Under the pieces are notes generated by a model that did no database searches, had not been told where the DNA came from, and saw only the letters and a program-made list of their open reading frames with translations. The position numbers were made by a program, and so were the translations under genes. From assembly GCA_020633435.1 (NCBI GenBank), contig JACKDP010000001.1:124001-188000 (forward strand): a stretch of DNA of 64,000 nt, given 5' to 3'. This document shows positions 35,392 through 45,157 of this stretch, piece by piece. Source of the stretch: Myxococcales bacterium. Its GTDB lineage: Bacteria > Myxococcota_A > Bradymonadia > UBA7976 > UBA1532. Numbering within the stretch: the first letter of the stretch is position 1; every line of letters starts with the position of its first letter.

Positions 35392-37892
35392 CTACTCGCA
35401 GGTCGGGATGCTCACGGGCCCCGGCCAGCCGTCCCCCGCCGGCACCCCCGCCACGATCCGATCCATCACGCGCAGATCCAGCGTCGCGGCGCCGGCCTGG
35501 TAGGCCTGCTGGTGCCACTGCCAGAAGAGCACGTCGGGATCGTAGAACTGCCCGATCGGCGGGTAGATGCGCGGCTCCAGCAGCACCGTGAGCGTGACGA
35601 CCTGGCCGGCGTTGAGCTGCTGCGGCAGGGCGATGAGCCGGTCGAAGAAGAGGGCGCCGCCCCGCAGGGTGGCGAAGCTGGTCGTGGGCGCCGCGGCCGT
35701 CCGCCGCAGCCGCAGCCGCACGCGGGCCGGGTGGCGGTTGTGCCACGGCGAGGGGGTGCCCCAGGAGCGCGGGTCGAGGGGATCGGCCGTCTCCTGGGTG
35801 CGCGCCTGCTCCTTCGCCTCGGCCACCACGCGCTTCAGGGCCTCCTTGATGGCCGGCTCGGAGACGGCCGAGGGGATGCCCGTCGCGTCCTGCAGGCTCT
35901 CGGCCCCCAGCGTCGCCACGTAGTCCACGCCCTCGTCGACGAGCTGCTCGAAGCTCGGCGCGTGGGGGGGCAGGCCCAGGGCCACGAAGGCCCCGTGCAC
36001 CACCGACGCGACCAGGCTGCCGCACCAGTTCTCGTCGCAGGCCATGTTGCCCGGCACGTCGTCGCAGGCCGCCTCGCACCCCGGGATGGCCACCGAGATG
36101 GCGATGACCAGCCCCTGGACCAGGGCGTTCCAGCCCGCCGCCAGGTACTCCCAGACCGTGACGATGGCGCCGAACACGATCTCGAAGAACGACGGCCCCG
36201 ACGCCTCGGGCGGCGGGTGCTGGGACAGCCGGTAGACGCAGCCCTCGGGCCAGCCGAACGGATTGGCGGGCCCGACGCAGGCCGGGTCGCAGACCTGCCC
36301 GCCGAACATCGTGCAGGCGCCGCCCAGGCACTGCTCGCCGATGGGGCAGTCGTCATCCATGAGGCAGGAGCGCGGGATGGTGATGTAGGCGTCCAGCGTC
36401 ATGTAGAAGTCGGGATCCCGCTCGGTGAGCAGCGGCTCGTAGACCAGATCGTCCACCACGAAGCCCGTCTCGGGATCCGCGGGCGGCGGATCCCCACAAC
36501 CCCAGGGCGCCACGGGGCTGCCGTCCGGGCAGGCCGCCGCCACGCCAGGCGACGTCGAAAACACCAACGAAATCCACGGGGTAGGACAGGCCGCCGGCGC
36601 GTCGCCCGGGCCCAGCCGCGTCAGCCGCACCCACCGCGTCTGCGGGGTGGCCTGCGCGGGGATGGGCAGCGTGAGCGTCGCCTCGTCGAAGAGGGGGTCG
36701 TCCACCATGGCGCCCTGCACGACCTCCTCGGCCAGCAGGTCGGCGGGGGGCGGCAGATCGTGGCAGGTCTGGTCGACGAAGAGCTTGCCCGGCGCCGTGG
36801 GCGACAGGCTCCACTGCACCCGGAAGCGATCGCCCGGCAGCTTCGCGAAGCCCCGGTACCAGAGCGTCCGGGGCTGGGCGGGGCTGGGGACGGCCATCGC
36901 GAGCGACGAGGCCTTGCTCCCGGGCACGACCTCGACGCCGTCCAGCGTCTGGGCGGGCTGCAGCCAGGCGATCTCGCCGCCCGGCACGGCGTCGAGGGTG
37001 ATGGCGGGGCCGCCGGGCGGGCCGGCGGGCGGCGAGGCCGTGCCCCCCACCTGCGGGTGGAAGCCCGCGCCCGCGGCCTCGACCTGGAAGTGCGTGAAGC
37101 CCGGCACCGCCAGGTAGAGCGCGAACGTCCGCCGCAGCCGGTGCAGGCTGTAGCTGCGGGCCACCGCCTCGGCGGCGAACGTCAGCTCGAGCCGCTGGAG
37201 CTGCCGGGCCGCGTTGTCGGGGCGGAAGCAGCCGAGGCGGACGAGCAGGTTGCCGTCGTCGTCGAAGCTCTCCTCGAACGTCGCCCGGGCCTTGTCCTCG
37301 CCGCAGGTGAACGGCGGCGGATCGGCGGGCGGGCGCTGGTTGTCGAGGGTGTAGGCGCGGGCGACCGGGGGCAGGAAGCGCTCGGCCGGCACCCCCACCA
37401 CCACCGCCTCGCGCTGGCCGCAGGCCAGATCCAGCTCGCGATCGAGCAGGACGAGGGGCGCCTCCCCGGTGCCCGTGCGGGCGACCAGGCGCGTGCGGCC
37501 GGCCGGGATGGGCAGCGTGGCCGTCTCGGTCCGGCCCAGGCGCAGCCGCGAGGCGGACCGCAGGCCGGGCACCGTCAGCTCGATCTCCACCGTCTCCAGC
37601 GTGGCCTGGGAGAGGGCCAGGTGCGCGGGCGGGCAGCCCGGCGGGCCGGCGTCGGGGCGGGCGGCGTCGGCCTCGCCCCCGATCCGCCTCGCCCGCGTCG
37701 GCCGGGGCCGCGTCGGCCGGGGCCGCGTCCGGGCGCGCCGGCGTCCGATCCCGCCGCGTCGTCACCCGCGTCCACCACGGCCGCGTCCGGCGCGTCCCGC
37801 CCGGCGTCGCCGCGGCCCCCGTCCAGGGCCTCCTCGGCCGGCAGGCACCCCGTCGCCAGCAGCGCCACCAGCCCCCAGTACATCCAGCGCAT
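35392..37892 (-). CDS. Large cysteine-rich lipoprotein, frameshifted in its linker
   Basis: The likely start is the ATG of MRWMYWGLVALLATGC, a clear lipoprotein signal. The DAA-rich linker that follows is split over three frames: PDAAVVDAGDDAAGSDAG, then PARPDAAPADAAPADAGEAD, then GEADAARPDAGPPGC, which joins the main body. Two single-base indels, near 37735-37745 and 37676-37690 (the latter beside a run of five C), would restore an 800-residue lipoprotein. The intact frame runs from a GTG at 37590. The body is beta-rich in its first half and has a Cys cluster of the form D-D-D-C-P-x-G-x-x-C, common in myxobacterial surface proteins, and further Cys pairs. No enzyme motif or known family was recognised. 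Confidence 0.65.
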
Positions 37893-38104
37893 CGCACCCC
37901 TCCTCGCGAAGCCGCCGAGTATTTCGGCCGGGGGTGGCCGTGTCAATGGAAGGCCACCGACGCCCCGAACCACGCATCTGCGCGTCTTCACTGCGATATT
38001 CACCCGTCAGCGGCCTCGGACGGCGAGGCGCGCCGTTTCCGTTCACTCGCCCCGCGCCATCTGTCACTGTGTCGCCCACCACACGCTGCGATGGAGTGCT
38101 GCTC

Positions 38105-39547
38105 ATGCGCTGGACCTGGCTCGTCGGTCTCCTGCTCCTGGTGTCGGGCGCGCACGCCGCGCCGGCCGCCGCCGACGCCCTGGCCGGGGCGCCGGTCTAC
38201 CTGGCCCTCGAGCACCTGGACGCCCTGGGCGCCGACCTGGATCGCGTCCTGGCCGCCACCCCGCCCGCGGCGCTGGCCGACGCGCCGCCCTGGGTGGCGA
38301 CGCCCGCGGCCCGCAAGACGCTGCTGGGCTTCGACGCCGCCACGGCCGAGGGCTGGGCGAGCATCGGCGTCGACGCCCGGGGCGGCCTGGCGCTGGCCCT
38401 CGACCCGGCGAAGGGGCGGCGCGAGCTGCTGGTGAAGGTGGCCGACGAGGCGAAGCTGCTGGCGGCCCTGCGCCGCCTCGGCCTCCTGCTCGAGGGGCCC
38501 ACCGGCGATGGCCCCGAGCGCACGCTCAAGCTGGGCCCCCTGGCCATGGCGCTGACCCAGCGCGGCGGCTACACGGTGGTGGCGCTGCCCGCGCTGCCGC
38601 CCGCCGGCGTCCCGCCGGTGAAGGCCGCCGCCCTCGGCGAGGGCACGGCGTGGCTCTCCGGCCAGGCGCCGCTGGCCGCGCTGGCCCTGCTGGCCGAGAG
38701 CGGCTTCCCCGTCGACCGCTTCCCGGCGGCCAGCGTCGTCGTCGGCCCGGCCCTCGGCCACGCCCGCGTCACCGCCACCCCGGCGGGCCTGGCCCTCCTC
38801 CGGCAGCTCGTCCTGCAGGGCGCCCCGCCCGCGCCCTTCGCGGCCCACTTCGCCCTCGACCAGGGCCTGCGCCTTGACGCCGCCATCCCCACGTTCTTTG
38901 CGGGCGTCGAGGCCCTCGCCCCCGGCCAGGGCGCCCAGGCCGAGGCCGCCGTGACGGGCCTGCTCGGCATCACCGTGGCCGAAGCCGCCGAGGCCCTCAC
39001 GGGCCAGATCTTCTTCCAGTACGCCCGGGCCGAGGGCGAGGCGCCCGACATCCGGTTCGCGCTGGCCCTGGCCGTGCGCGACGAGGCGAAGGCCGACGCC
39101 CTGATCCAGCGCCTGCTCAAGGGCCTGGCCGAGGGCGCGGGCTTCACCTCGTCGCCGACCACCGTCGCCGGCCACGCGGGCTTCGCCATCCAGGCGCCCG
39201 TCCAGCCGATGATCGTGCTGCGGGCGGGCAAGCTGGTCTGGTTCGCCGACGCCCCCTCCCTCACCGCCGCCCTGACGAAGCCGAAGGCCCTGCCGGCGGC
39301 CCTGGCCGCCCGCGTCGACGGCCCGGCCCCGGTGGGCCTGCTCACCCCCGCCAACAGCGATCCGTCCTTCGGCGACCATGGCTGGGGCGGGGCCGTCTAC
39401 TGGCGCCTGGGCCAGGCCGGCGCCGACGCCTGGCGCTGGACGGACGCGCAGCTCGACGACCAGGGCGTCGCGCTGCGCGGCCCCCTCGCCGGCCTCGCCG
39501 CCACCGGCGTGCTCTTCGCCTCCATCTTCCCGGCCTTCATGCAGTAG
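38105..39547 (+). CDS. Exported protein of unknown function
   Basis: A 480-residue protein with a Sec signal (MRWTWLVGLLLLVSGAHAAPA). The mature part is Ala/Leu-rich with a mixed alpha/beta pattern resembling DUF3352-type proteins (PVYLALEHLDAL near the start, then repeated LLxRLLxGLA helices and strands such as TVVALPALP). No cysteines, membrane anchor or catalytic motif is evident. The ATG follows TGGAG. It is transcribed alone and converges with the His-rich pair; an imperfect hairpin separates them. The 212-bp upstream gap, shared with the divergent lipoprotein gene, holds no other gene. Confidence 0.6.
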   Translation: MRWTWLVGLLLLVSGAHAAPAAADALAGAPVYLALEHLDALGADLDRVLAATPPAALADAPPWVATPAARKTLLGFDAATAEGWASIGVDARGGLALALDPAKGRRELLVKVADEAKLLAALRRLGLLLEGPTGDGPERTLKLGPLAMALTQRGGYTVVALPALPPAGVPPVKAAALGEGTAWLSGQAPLAALALLAESGFPVDRFPAASVVVGPALGHARVTATPAGLALLRQLVLQGAPPAPFAAHFALDQGLRLDAAIPTFFAGVEALAPGQGAQAEAAVTGLLGITVAEAAEALTGQIFFQYARAEGEAPDIRFALALAVRDEAKADALIQRLLKGLAEGAGFTSSPTTVAGHAGFAIQAPVQPMIVLRAGKLVWFADAPSLTAALTKPKALPAALAARVDGPAPVGLLTPANSDPSFGDHGWGGAVYWRLGQAGADAWRWTDAQLDDQGVALRGPLAGLAATGVLFASIFPAFMQ

Positions 39548-39553
39548 GCAACC

Positions 39554-39587
39554 GGCACATCCCCCTGTTTTCACTGGGGAATGTCGC
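39554..39587. terminator. Imperfect hairpin between convergent genes
   Basis: GGCACAT-CCCC and GGGG-AATGTCGCC pair imperfectly around a loop containing TTTT. The position between two convergent stops suits a bidirectional terminator, but no long U-run follows on either strand. Confidence 0.38.
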
Positions 39588-39593
39588 CACCCA

Positions 39594-40349
39594 CTACCAC
39601 CAGAGCGTGAGCGCGGCCTCCCCCAGCCAGTCCTGGCGACGGGCCGTGGTGAGGGGCGCGCGGGCCGCGACGCGCAGCGTGGCGTCGGGCGTCAGGCGGG
39701 CGTCCAGGCGGGCGAGGGCGCTGAGGAAGGCGCGCTCGTGGGCGTCGGCGTCGAGGACGTGCTGGCCATCCAGGTCGAGGCCCGGCTCCAGGCGGCCCAC
39801 GGGCAGGCCCGCGCCCAGGCGGTACACGAGCTCGCGCGCCCCGTGGCCCGGGACGACGGGGGCGTCGTCCGCGTGGTGGTGGTGGTGGGCGCCGAGGGCG
39901 TGCCGGTAGCCCAGCCGGCCGCCGAGGCGCAGGCCCCCGACCGGCTGCACCGCGCCGACGTGGCCCAGCAGCTCGGCGTGGTCGTCCACCAGGTCGGCGG
40001 CGCCCGTGGGCAGCTCCACCTGCAGGCCGGCGAGGAGCGTCGTCGCGCCGACGGCGTGGTGGGCGTCGGCGAAGAGGACGGCGTTGCCCAGCCCGTAGCG
40101 GTGGTCGGCGGGCAGGCCCAGGCCCCGCGCCTCGGCCCCGACGGCGAGGCCGGCCACGGGCAGCACGGTCACGCGCAGGGTGGGCTCGTACAGGGTGCCG
40201 GCCGCCAGGCCCAGGGCGCGGACGCCCGTGGCGAGCCCGAGCCACGCCGGGGCCGAGGCGGCGGCCCGCGGCGCCTCGCAGGCGTCCAGCCCGCAGGCGG
40301 CGTGGGCGGCCGCCGGCCCCAGCGACAGGAGCAGGCAGAGTGCGCGCAC
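39594..40349 (-). CDS. Exported beta-barrel-like protein with His run
   Basis: A 251-residue protein with a signal peptide (MRALCLLLSLGPAAAHA), two early cysteines (CGLDACE) and alternating strands that end in a hydrophobic-aromatic terminus (EAALTLWW), consistent with an outer-membrane barrel. A loop holds five consecutive histidines (GAHHHHHADD) and other His residues (DADAHERA), suggesting metal binding. It starts at GTG one base after the stop of the His-rich lipoprotein, so both form an operon. It resembles outer-membrane proteins encoded with metal-handling lipoproteins, but the substrate is unknown. Confidence 0.62.
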   Translation of the reverse strand: MRALCLLLSLGPAAAHAACGLDACEAPRAAASAPAWLGLATGVRALGLAAGTLYEPTLRVTVLPVAGLAVGAEARGLGLPADHRYGLGNAVLFADAHHAVGATTLLAGLQVELPTGAADLVDDHAELLGHVGAVQPVGGLRLGGRLGYRHALGAHHHHHADDAPVVPGHGARELVYRLGAGLPVGRLEPGLDLDGQHVLDADAHERAFLSALARLDARLTPDATLRVAARAPLTTARRQDWLGEAALTLWW

Positions 40350-40350
40350 C

Positions 40351-40929
40351 TCAGCCTCCGTGCATGTGCCCGGCGTCGGCGCCGGCGTCCGCGGCGCGCA
40401 TCTGCCCGGCGTCCGCGCCGGCGTCCGCGGCGTGCATGTGCCCGGCGTCGGCCCCGTGGCCCCCGGCCGTGGTGTGGATGACCAGCTCGACGCTCCCCTC
40501 CCCGGCCAGCGCCAGCGTGAAGTCGCCCGCCGGCAGCATGAAGGTGTGGACGACGGCCGCGGCCGGGCAGGCGTCGCCCGGGGCGCTCGCGTCCTGGGCG
40601 GCGACGACCGCGCCGGCGGCGTCGGTGAGCGTCACGGCCACGTCCGCCCGGTCGAGCATCACGTAGTACATCCCGGCGGCGGCCGTCAGGGCGAGGCGCC
40701 CGCCGCCCGCGGGGAGGGCGACGGTGTAGTGGGTGTGGACCTTGACGGCCGGCGCGGTCTCCCCGGCCGCCGCCGCCATGAAGTCGGGGTGGTGGGGCCC
40801 GAACTCGAAGTGCTGGCAGCCGGCCTCGATGGCCGCCGCGGCCTCCGTCGGCCCGTGGTCGTGGTCGTGGGCGTCGTCGCAGGCCCAAAGGCCCGCGGTG
40901 ACAAGCAGCAAGTAGCGGATCGTACGCAT
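40351..40929 (-). CDS. His-rich lipoprotein
   Basis: A 192-residue lipoprotein (lipobox GLWAC) with a His/Asp cluster right after the lipid anchor (DDAHDHDHG), a second His group (FGPHHPDF, VHTHYTV) and a C-terminal tail of three 12-residue repeats rich in Asp, Ala and His (GHMHAADAGADA type). The middle is beta-rich. These features suggest binding of a divalent metal such as zinc or copper in the periplasm. It lies just downstream of a RegA/RegB pair on the same strand (83-bp gap), so redox or respiratory control is possible. Confidence 0.65.
   Translation of the reverse strand: MRTIRYLLLVTAGLWACDDAHDHDHGPTEAAAAIEAGCQHFEFGPHHPDFMAAAAGETAPAVKVHTHYTVALPAGGGRLALTAAAGMYYVMLDRADVAVTLTDAAGAVVAAQDASAPGDACPAAAVVHTFMLPAGDFTLALAGEGSVELVIHTTAGGHGADAGHMHAADAGADAGQMRAADAGADAGHMHGG
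40360..40459 (-). repeat. 36-bp tandem repeat in His-rich lipoprotein tail
   Basis: Two full copies and one partial copy of a 36-bp unit encode 12-residue units (GHMHAADAGADA-like; the second has Gln-Met-Arg in place of His-Met-His). The length is a multiple of three, so copy changes keep the frame. Confidence 0.85.
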
Positions 40930-41012
40930 GATCTTCCCCGAGGCTGTGCGTGGGCGCACCCTACGCACCGGGCCAGCGGGGGACCATGCGACATGTTGTC
41001 GCACCCCCGCGC

Positions 41013-41542
<530 letters not shown>

Positions 41543-41546
<4 letters not shown>

Positions 41547-42709
41547 GGCAGCCGCACCTCGACGCGGGTGCCGACCCCCGGCGTCGACTCGATGTGCAGG
41601 CCGCCGCCGAGCTGCTGGAGCGTCGTCGCGGCCAGGTAGAGCCCCAGCCCCATCCCCTCGCCCGGGGCGCGGGTCGTGAAGAACGGGGCCTGAGCCTGGG
41701 CGAGCACCTCGGGGGTCATGCCGGGGCCGTCGTCGGTGAGGGTGAGGGTGCCGGGGCCGGCGGTGAGGTGCACCGGGCCGGCCGTCGCGCGCAGGGCGTT
41801 GTCGATCAGGGCGCGCAAGGCCTGGACGAGGGGCCGGGCCTGGGTGCAGCGGCGGTCGTCGCCATGCGCCCCCAGCGCCACCACCACCCGGTCGGCGTCG
41901 GCCACGGCGGCCTCGACGAGCGCCGCCACCGTCGTCCAGGCCCGCTGGTCGCCCACGCCCAGGCCCGCGTCCTCGGCCAGGCGCACCAGGACGGCCCGGC
42001 ACCGATCCACCTCCTGCCGCACCAGGCGGGCGTCCTCCAGCAGCTCCGCCGTCTCGCCGCGCGCGAGGGCGGTCTCCATCTCCCGGGCCACGACCGCGAT
42101 GGTGCCGAGGGGGGTGCCGAGCTCATGGGCCGCCCCCGCGGCCAGCGTCCCCAGGCTGGCCAGCCGCTCGGCCTGGGCCGCCGCCGCCTGAGACGCCGCC
42201 AGTTCCGCCTCCTGCCGCCGCAGGGTGGCCCGCACGCGCCCGGCGAAGAAGGCGATGAACGCCGCCGTGAGGGCGAAGCCGGCCCACATCCCCTGCAAAT
42301 GCAAGGACATGTCGTGGTGGGCGTGGGGATCGAGGTCGATGAAGAGCGTCGCGTAGCCGCCCACCGCCAGCCCCACCAGCAGCCACGTCCAGGCCGCCCG
42401 CAGGACGAGCACCGCCAGGGCGATGTAGACGAGGTAGAAGACCGCGAAGGGGTTGAGGGCCCGGCCCGTGAGCTGGAGCAGGACCGTCAGGCAGACGACG
42501 TCGGCCACCATCAGGCCGGCCTCGAACCACGCCGGGCGGACCCGCGCCCGGTGCCCCGCGACGATGCTCAACCCCTGCACCAGCAGGATGCCGGCCACGG
42601 GCAGCGCCGGGATGTCGGCCCCGAAGCCGAACCGGGCCAGCAAGCCGACGCCCAGCTCGGCCAGGAGCACCGCCCACCGCAGGCTCGGGAACCAGTCGCG
42701 TCGCGTCAT
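41543..42709 (-). CDS. regB: RegB/PrrB-family redox sensor histidine kinase
   Basis: Membrane redox sensor of 388 residues. Five or six helices occupy the first 160 residues. The motif TGRALNPF (81-88) matches the quinone-binding GGxxNPF segment of RegB. H195 lies in AAHELGTPLGTI, the RegB-type H-box, and C237 in EVDRCRAVLVRL corresponds to the redox-active cysteine. The ATPase domain shows DNALRA, TDDGPGM and GMGLGLYLA. The ATG is preceded by GGAGGAGG. Kinase and regulator are co-translated. Quinone state or disulfide formation probably sets activity, as in characterised RegB proteins. Confidence 0.92.
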
Positions 42710-42838
42710 CGGTGAGGCCTCCTCCGCGCCGCGTGTTCTCCCCGGTCGGGGCGGGTGGCGTCAACCGGTGCGCCGGGGTGCCTTGCCCGGCACCCGGCGC
42801 GCTGGGTACCGTCGAGGCACGACACACCAGGGGGCAGC

Positions 42839-43495
42839 ATGGTGATCGCGCGTGAAGCTACCCGTGGGGCGGCCGCCTGGCTGGCGCTCGCCCTGACCCT
42901 CGCGCCACCGGCGACCGCCCAGGCGAGCGGGGCGCCCTTCAGCGACGAGGACTGGAGCGAGAGCTTCTGGGCAGGCGTCGGCGGCGCCGCCACGGTGGGC
43001 GTCGTGGGGGGGCTCGGGCTCGGCGTCGCCACCTCGCTGACCTGTCGCGACGACCGGCCCTCGGAGTGGGGGTGCAGCGAGGTGGTACCCATCGTCGCCC
43101 TCTTCGGCGGCTACCTCCTCGCCCACCTGGGCGTCGTCGGCGGGGTGTACGGGTACGGGGAGTCCACCGGACACGACGGCAGCCTGATCCTGACCGCCCT
43201 CGGCACCCTGGCGGGCGCCCTCCTGCACTGGGGGAGCGTCTACCTGGCCAGCGAGAGCGGCGACGGCTTCCTCGCGGCGGCGCTCGCCATCGTCGGCGCG
43301 CCCTTGCCCGCCTTTGGCGCGAGCCGGGCCTACGGCTGGAGCCTGGACGTGGCCCCCGCCGGCCCGACGCGGGTCAGCCTGGTCGAGGTGGACCCCGCCG
43401 GCGACGTCCGCCTGGGCTTGCCCGCGCCCCTGCCGGGCCGCGACCCGGAGGGCGGCCTCCAGGTGACGGTGCCGCTGCTGAGCGGCCGCTGGTAG
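42839..43495 (+). CDS. Exported or membrane protein of unknown function
   Basis: A 218-residue protein with signal-like N-terminus (AAWLALALTLAPPATAQA) and several Gly/Ala-rich hydrophobic segments (FWAGVGGAATVGVVGGLGLG, VVPIVALFGGYLLAHLGVVG, ILTALGTLAGALLHWGSVYL). Two cysteines flank a short loop (TCRDDRPSEWGC). It may sit in the outer or inner membrane. The ATG has AGGGGG upstream. It is divergent from regB across a 129-bp gap. No family recognised. Confidence 0.55.
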   Translation: MVIAREATRGAAAWLALALTLAPPATAQASGAPFSDEDWSESFWAGVGGAATVGVVGGLGLGVATSLTCRDDRPSEWGCSEVVPIVALFGGYLLAHLGVVGGVYGYGESTGHDGSLILTALGTLAGALLHWGSVYLASESGDGFLAAALAIVGAPLPAFGASRAYGWSLDVAPAGPTRVSLVEVDPAGDVRLGLPAPLPGRDPEGGLQVTVPLLSGRW

Positions 43496-43519
43496 CCCGC
43501 AGGCGGGCCGGCGCCTCGC

Positions 43520-43569
43520 TTGATCCGACGCACCTGGCAGCCTGTTCTCGGATCGGAAGTCGGATCGAA
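43520..43569 (+). promoter_or_regulatory. Three TCGGATC copies, probable antitoxin operator
   Basis: One inverted copy (TTGATCCGA, 43520-43528) and two direct copies (TCGGATCGGA, 43548-43557; TCGGATCGAA, 43560-43569) lie just upstream of the antitoxin gene. The direct copies are 12 bp apart. Repeated short sites before Phd/YefM antitoxin genes usually serve autorepression. Confidence 0.42.
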
Positions 43570-43594
43570 ATTCAGCGCCATCTGGGAGGTGCTC

Positions 43595-43879
43595 ATGCGG
43601 ATCGCACACGACATCGTGCCGGTGGGCGAGCTCAAGGTCCACGCGGCCGCCTTGCTGAAGCGGGTGCGGGCGCAGGCGGGTCCGATCGTCATCACGCAGC
43701 ATGGCCGTCCGGCGGGCGTCCTCCTTTCGCCCGAGGCCTTCGATCGGCTCACGGCCGAGTCGCGGCTTCTCCAGGCGGTCCGGGCCGGTCAGGCCGACGT
43801 GGCGGCCGGCCGGGTGGTCGAGGACGCGGACCTCGATGATGATCTGGAGGCCATCTTCGCCGCGGCCGAGGTCCGGTAA
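43595..43879 (+). CDS. Phd/YefM-family antitoxin
   Basis: A 94-residue antitoxin. The Phd/YefM DNA-binding fold is recognisable in IVPVGELKVHAAALLKRVR, the strand pair GPIVITQHGRPAGVLL and SPEAFDRL. The C-terminal acidic tail (EDADLDDDLEAIFAAAE) would wrap and neutralise the toxin. The ATG with GGGAGG upstream was chosen; an earlier in-frame ATG (43520) would extend the protein across the likely operator. Partner of the next gene. Base use is less GC-biased than in neighbours. Confidence 0.87.
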   Translation: MRIAHDIVPVGELKVHAAALLKRVRAQAGPIVITQHGRPAGVLLSPEAFDRLTAESRLLQAVRAGQADVAAGRVVEDADLDDDLEAIFAAAEVR

Positions 43880-43881
43880 AG

Positions 43882-44160
43882 CTGGTCTGGTCGGAGCGGG
43901 CACGCCAGGACCTGCTGGCCATCGCGGCGTACATCGCCAGCGACAATCCGACGGCCGCGCGAGCGCAGGTGGCGCGCCTGCGTGCCGCAGCCCGCAACGC
44001 CGCAGAGCAGCCCCAGATCGGCCGAATGGTCCCAGAGCCCGGCGATCCAGCGGTGCGCGAACGGATTGTCGGACGCTACCGGCTCGTCTACCAGATCGGC
44101 GCCCAGCTCGAGGTGCTGGTGGTCTTCGAAGGCCACCACCGCCTCCCCCTGACGGACTGA
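43882..44160 (+). CDS. ParE/RelE-type toxin without a standard start codon
   Basis: A 92-residue ParE/RelE-fold toxin: LVWSERARQDLLAIAAYI helix, ARLRAAARNAAEQPQIGR, and the C-terminal strands RYRLVYQIG, LEVLVVFEGHHRLP. Everything is intact except the start. The codon expected to begin the protein is GTA (43876) followed by AAG, where GTG-AAG overlapping a TGA antitoxin stop is usual. As read, the antitoxin ends in TAA and the first possible initiation codon is CTG (43882). The toxin may be poorly translated or silenced, or the base may be an error. ParE toxins poison gyrase; RelE relatives cut mRNA; I cannot decide between them. Confidence 0.72.
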   Translation: MVWSERARQDLLAIAAYIASDNPTAARAQVARLRAAARNAAEQPQIGRMVPEPGDPAVRERIVGRYRLVYQIGAQLEVLVVFEGHHRLPLTD

Positions 44161-44219
44161 GCCGACGCCGGCCCCGCGGCCCTGGACTTTTTCTAGCCAC
44201 AGCGGCAAGATCCAGCCCC

Positions 44220-45089
44220 ATGGGAGATCTGCTCGCCCCGGATGGTGCCAGCGTCCGCCTGCTGGCGCGCACGCTCATCGGCCGGGCGCCGCACGCGGCG
44301 CTGCGGCTGGCCCACCCGCAGGTCTCCGGGGAGCACGCCGTCGTCGCGTGGCAGGGGGATGGCTGGTACATCCGCGACCTGGGCAGCCGCAACGGCACCT
44401 GGCTGGACGACCGGCGCCTGGAGCCCGGCGAGAGCGCCCTGCTCGTCCCCGGCACCCGCATCAGCTTCGGCACCGAGGTGACGTTCACCCTGGAGGGCTC
44501 GCGCCCGCCCGCCGCCGGGGCCGTCAGCGAGGCGGGCCGCCAGGTCGAGGGGCTGGATGGCGTCCTGGCGCTGCCCGGGCCCGAGAACCCCGAGGTGGTC
44601 ATCTTCTGGCGCGCCGATCGCTGGGTGATGGAGGACGAGGCGGGCGAGCGGCCGGTCGGGGCGGAGGTGGAGGCCGGCGGCGAGCGCTGGCGCCTGCACC
44701 TGCCCACCATCCTGCCCGCCACCGTCGATCAGCGGCAGCCGCGCCTGGAGGAGGTGGATCTGCACCTGGCCGTGAGCCGCGACGAGGAGATCGTCCAGGC
44801 CGAGTGGCGGGTGGCCGGGTCCGTCGTGCGGCCGGAGCCGCGGGCCTACCACTACCTGCTGGCCACCCTGGCGCGCCTGCGCGGCGCCGAGCCGGCGGAG
44901 GGCTGGGTGGAGGCGGAGGTCCTCGCCCGGATGCTGGCCGTCGATCGCAGCCACCTGAACGTCCAGGTCTTTCGCGCCCGCCAGGAGGCCGCGGCCCTGG
45001 GCATCGAGGACGCCGCCGCCCTCATCGAGCGCCGCCCGGGGGCCTGGATGCGCATCGGCCTGCCCGACGCCACGGTGGGGGCGCTGTAA
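44220..45089 (+). CDS. FHA-domain protein with winged-helix-like C-terminus
   Basis: A 289-residue cytoplasmic protein. The N-terminal FHA domain (residues 10-85) binds phosphothreonine: TLIGRAPHAALRL, HPQVSGEHAVV and DLGSRNGTWLD carry the conserved Gly-Arg, Ser-x-x-His and Asn-Gly residues. A central part of unknown fold follows. The C-terminus (about 200-289) looks like a winged helix (EVLARMLAVDRSHLNVQVFR). FHA proteins are readers of Ser/Thr kinases; a kinase-FGE gene is encoded nearby on the opposite strand. It precedes the caspase-like gene by 68 bp, same strand, probably the same transcript. Confidence 0.85.
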   Translation: MGDLLAPDGASVRLLARTLIGRAPHAALRLAHPQVSGEHAVVAWQGDGWYIRDLGSRNGTWLDDRRLEPGESALLVPGTRISFGTEVTFTLEGSRPPAAGAVSEAGRQVEGLDGVLALPGPENPEVVIFWRADRWVMEDEAGERPVGAEVEAGGERWRLHLPTILPATVDQRQPRLEEVDLHLAVSRDEEIVQAEWRVAGSVVRPEPRAYHYLLATLARLRGAEPAEGWVEAEVLARMLAVDRSHLNVQVFRARQEAAALGIEDAAALIERRPGAWMRIGLPDATVGAL

Positions 45090-45157
45090 CGGCCTGTCAT
45101 GGCCTGGGCCGTCGCCGGCCGCCACGATGACCCCACGGACCGCACCGCGAGGATGAC

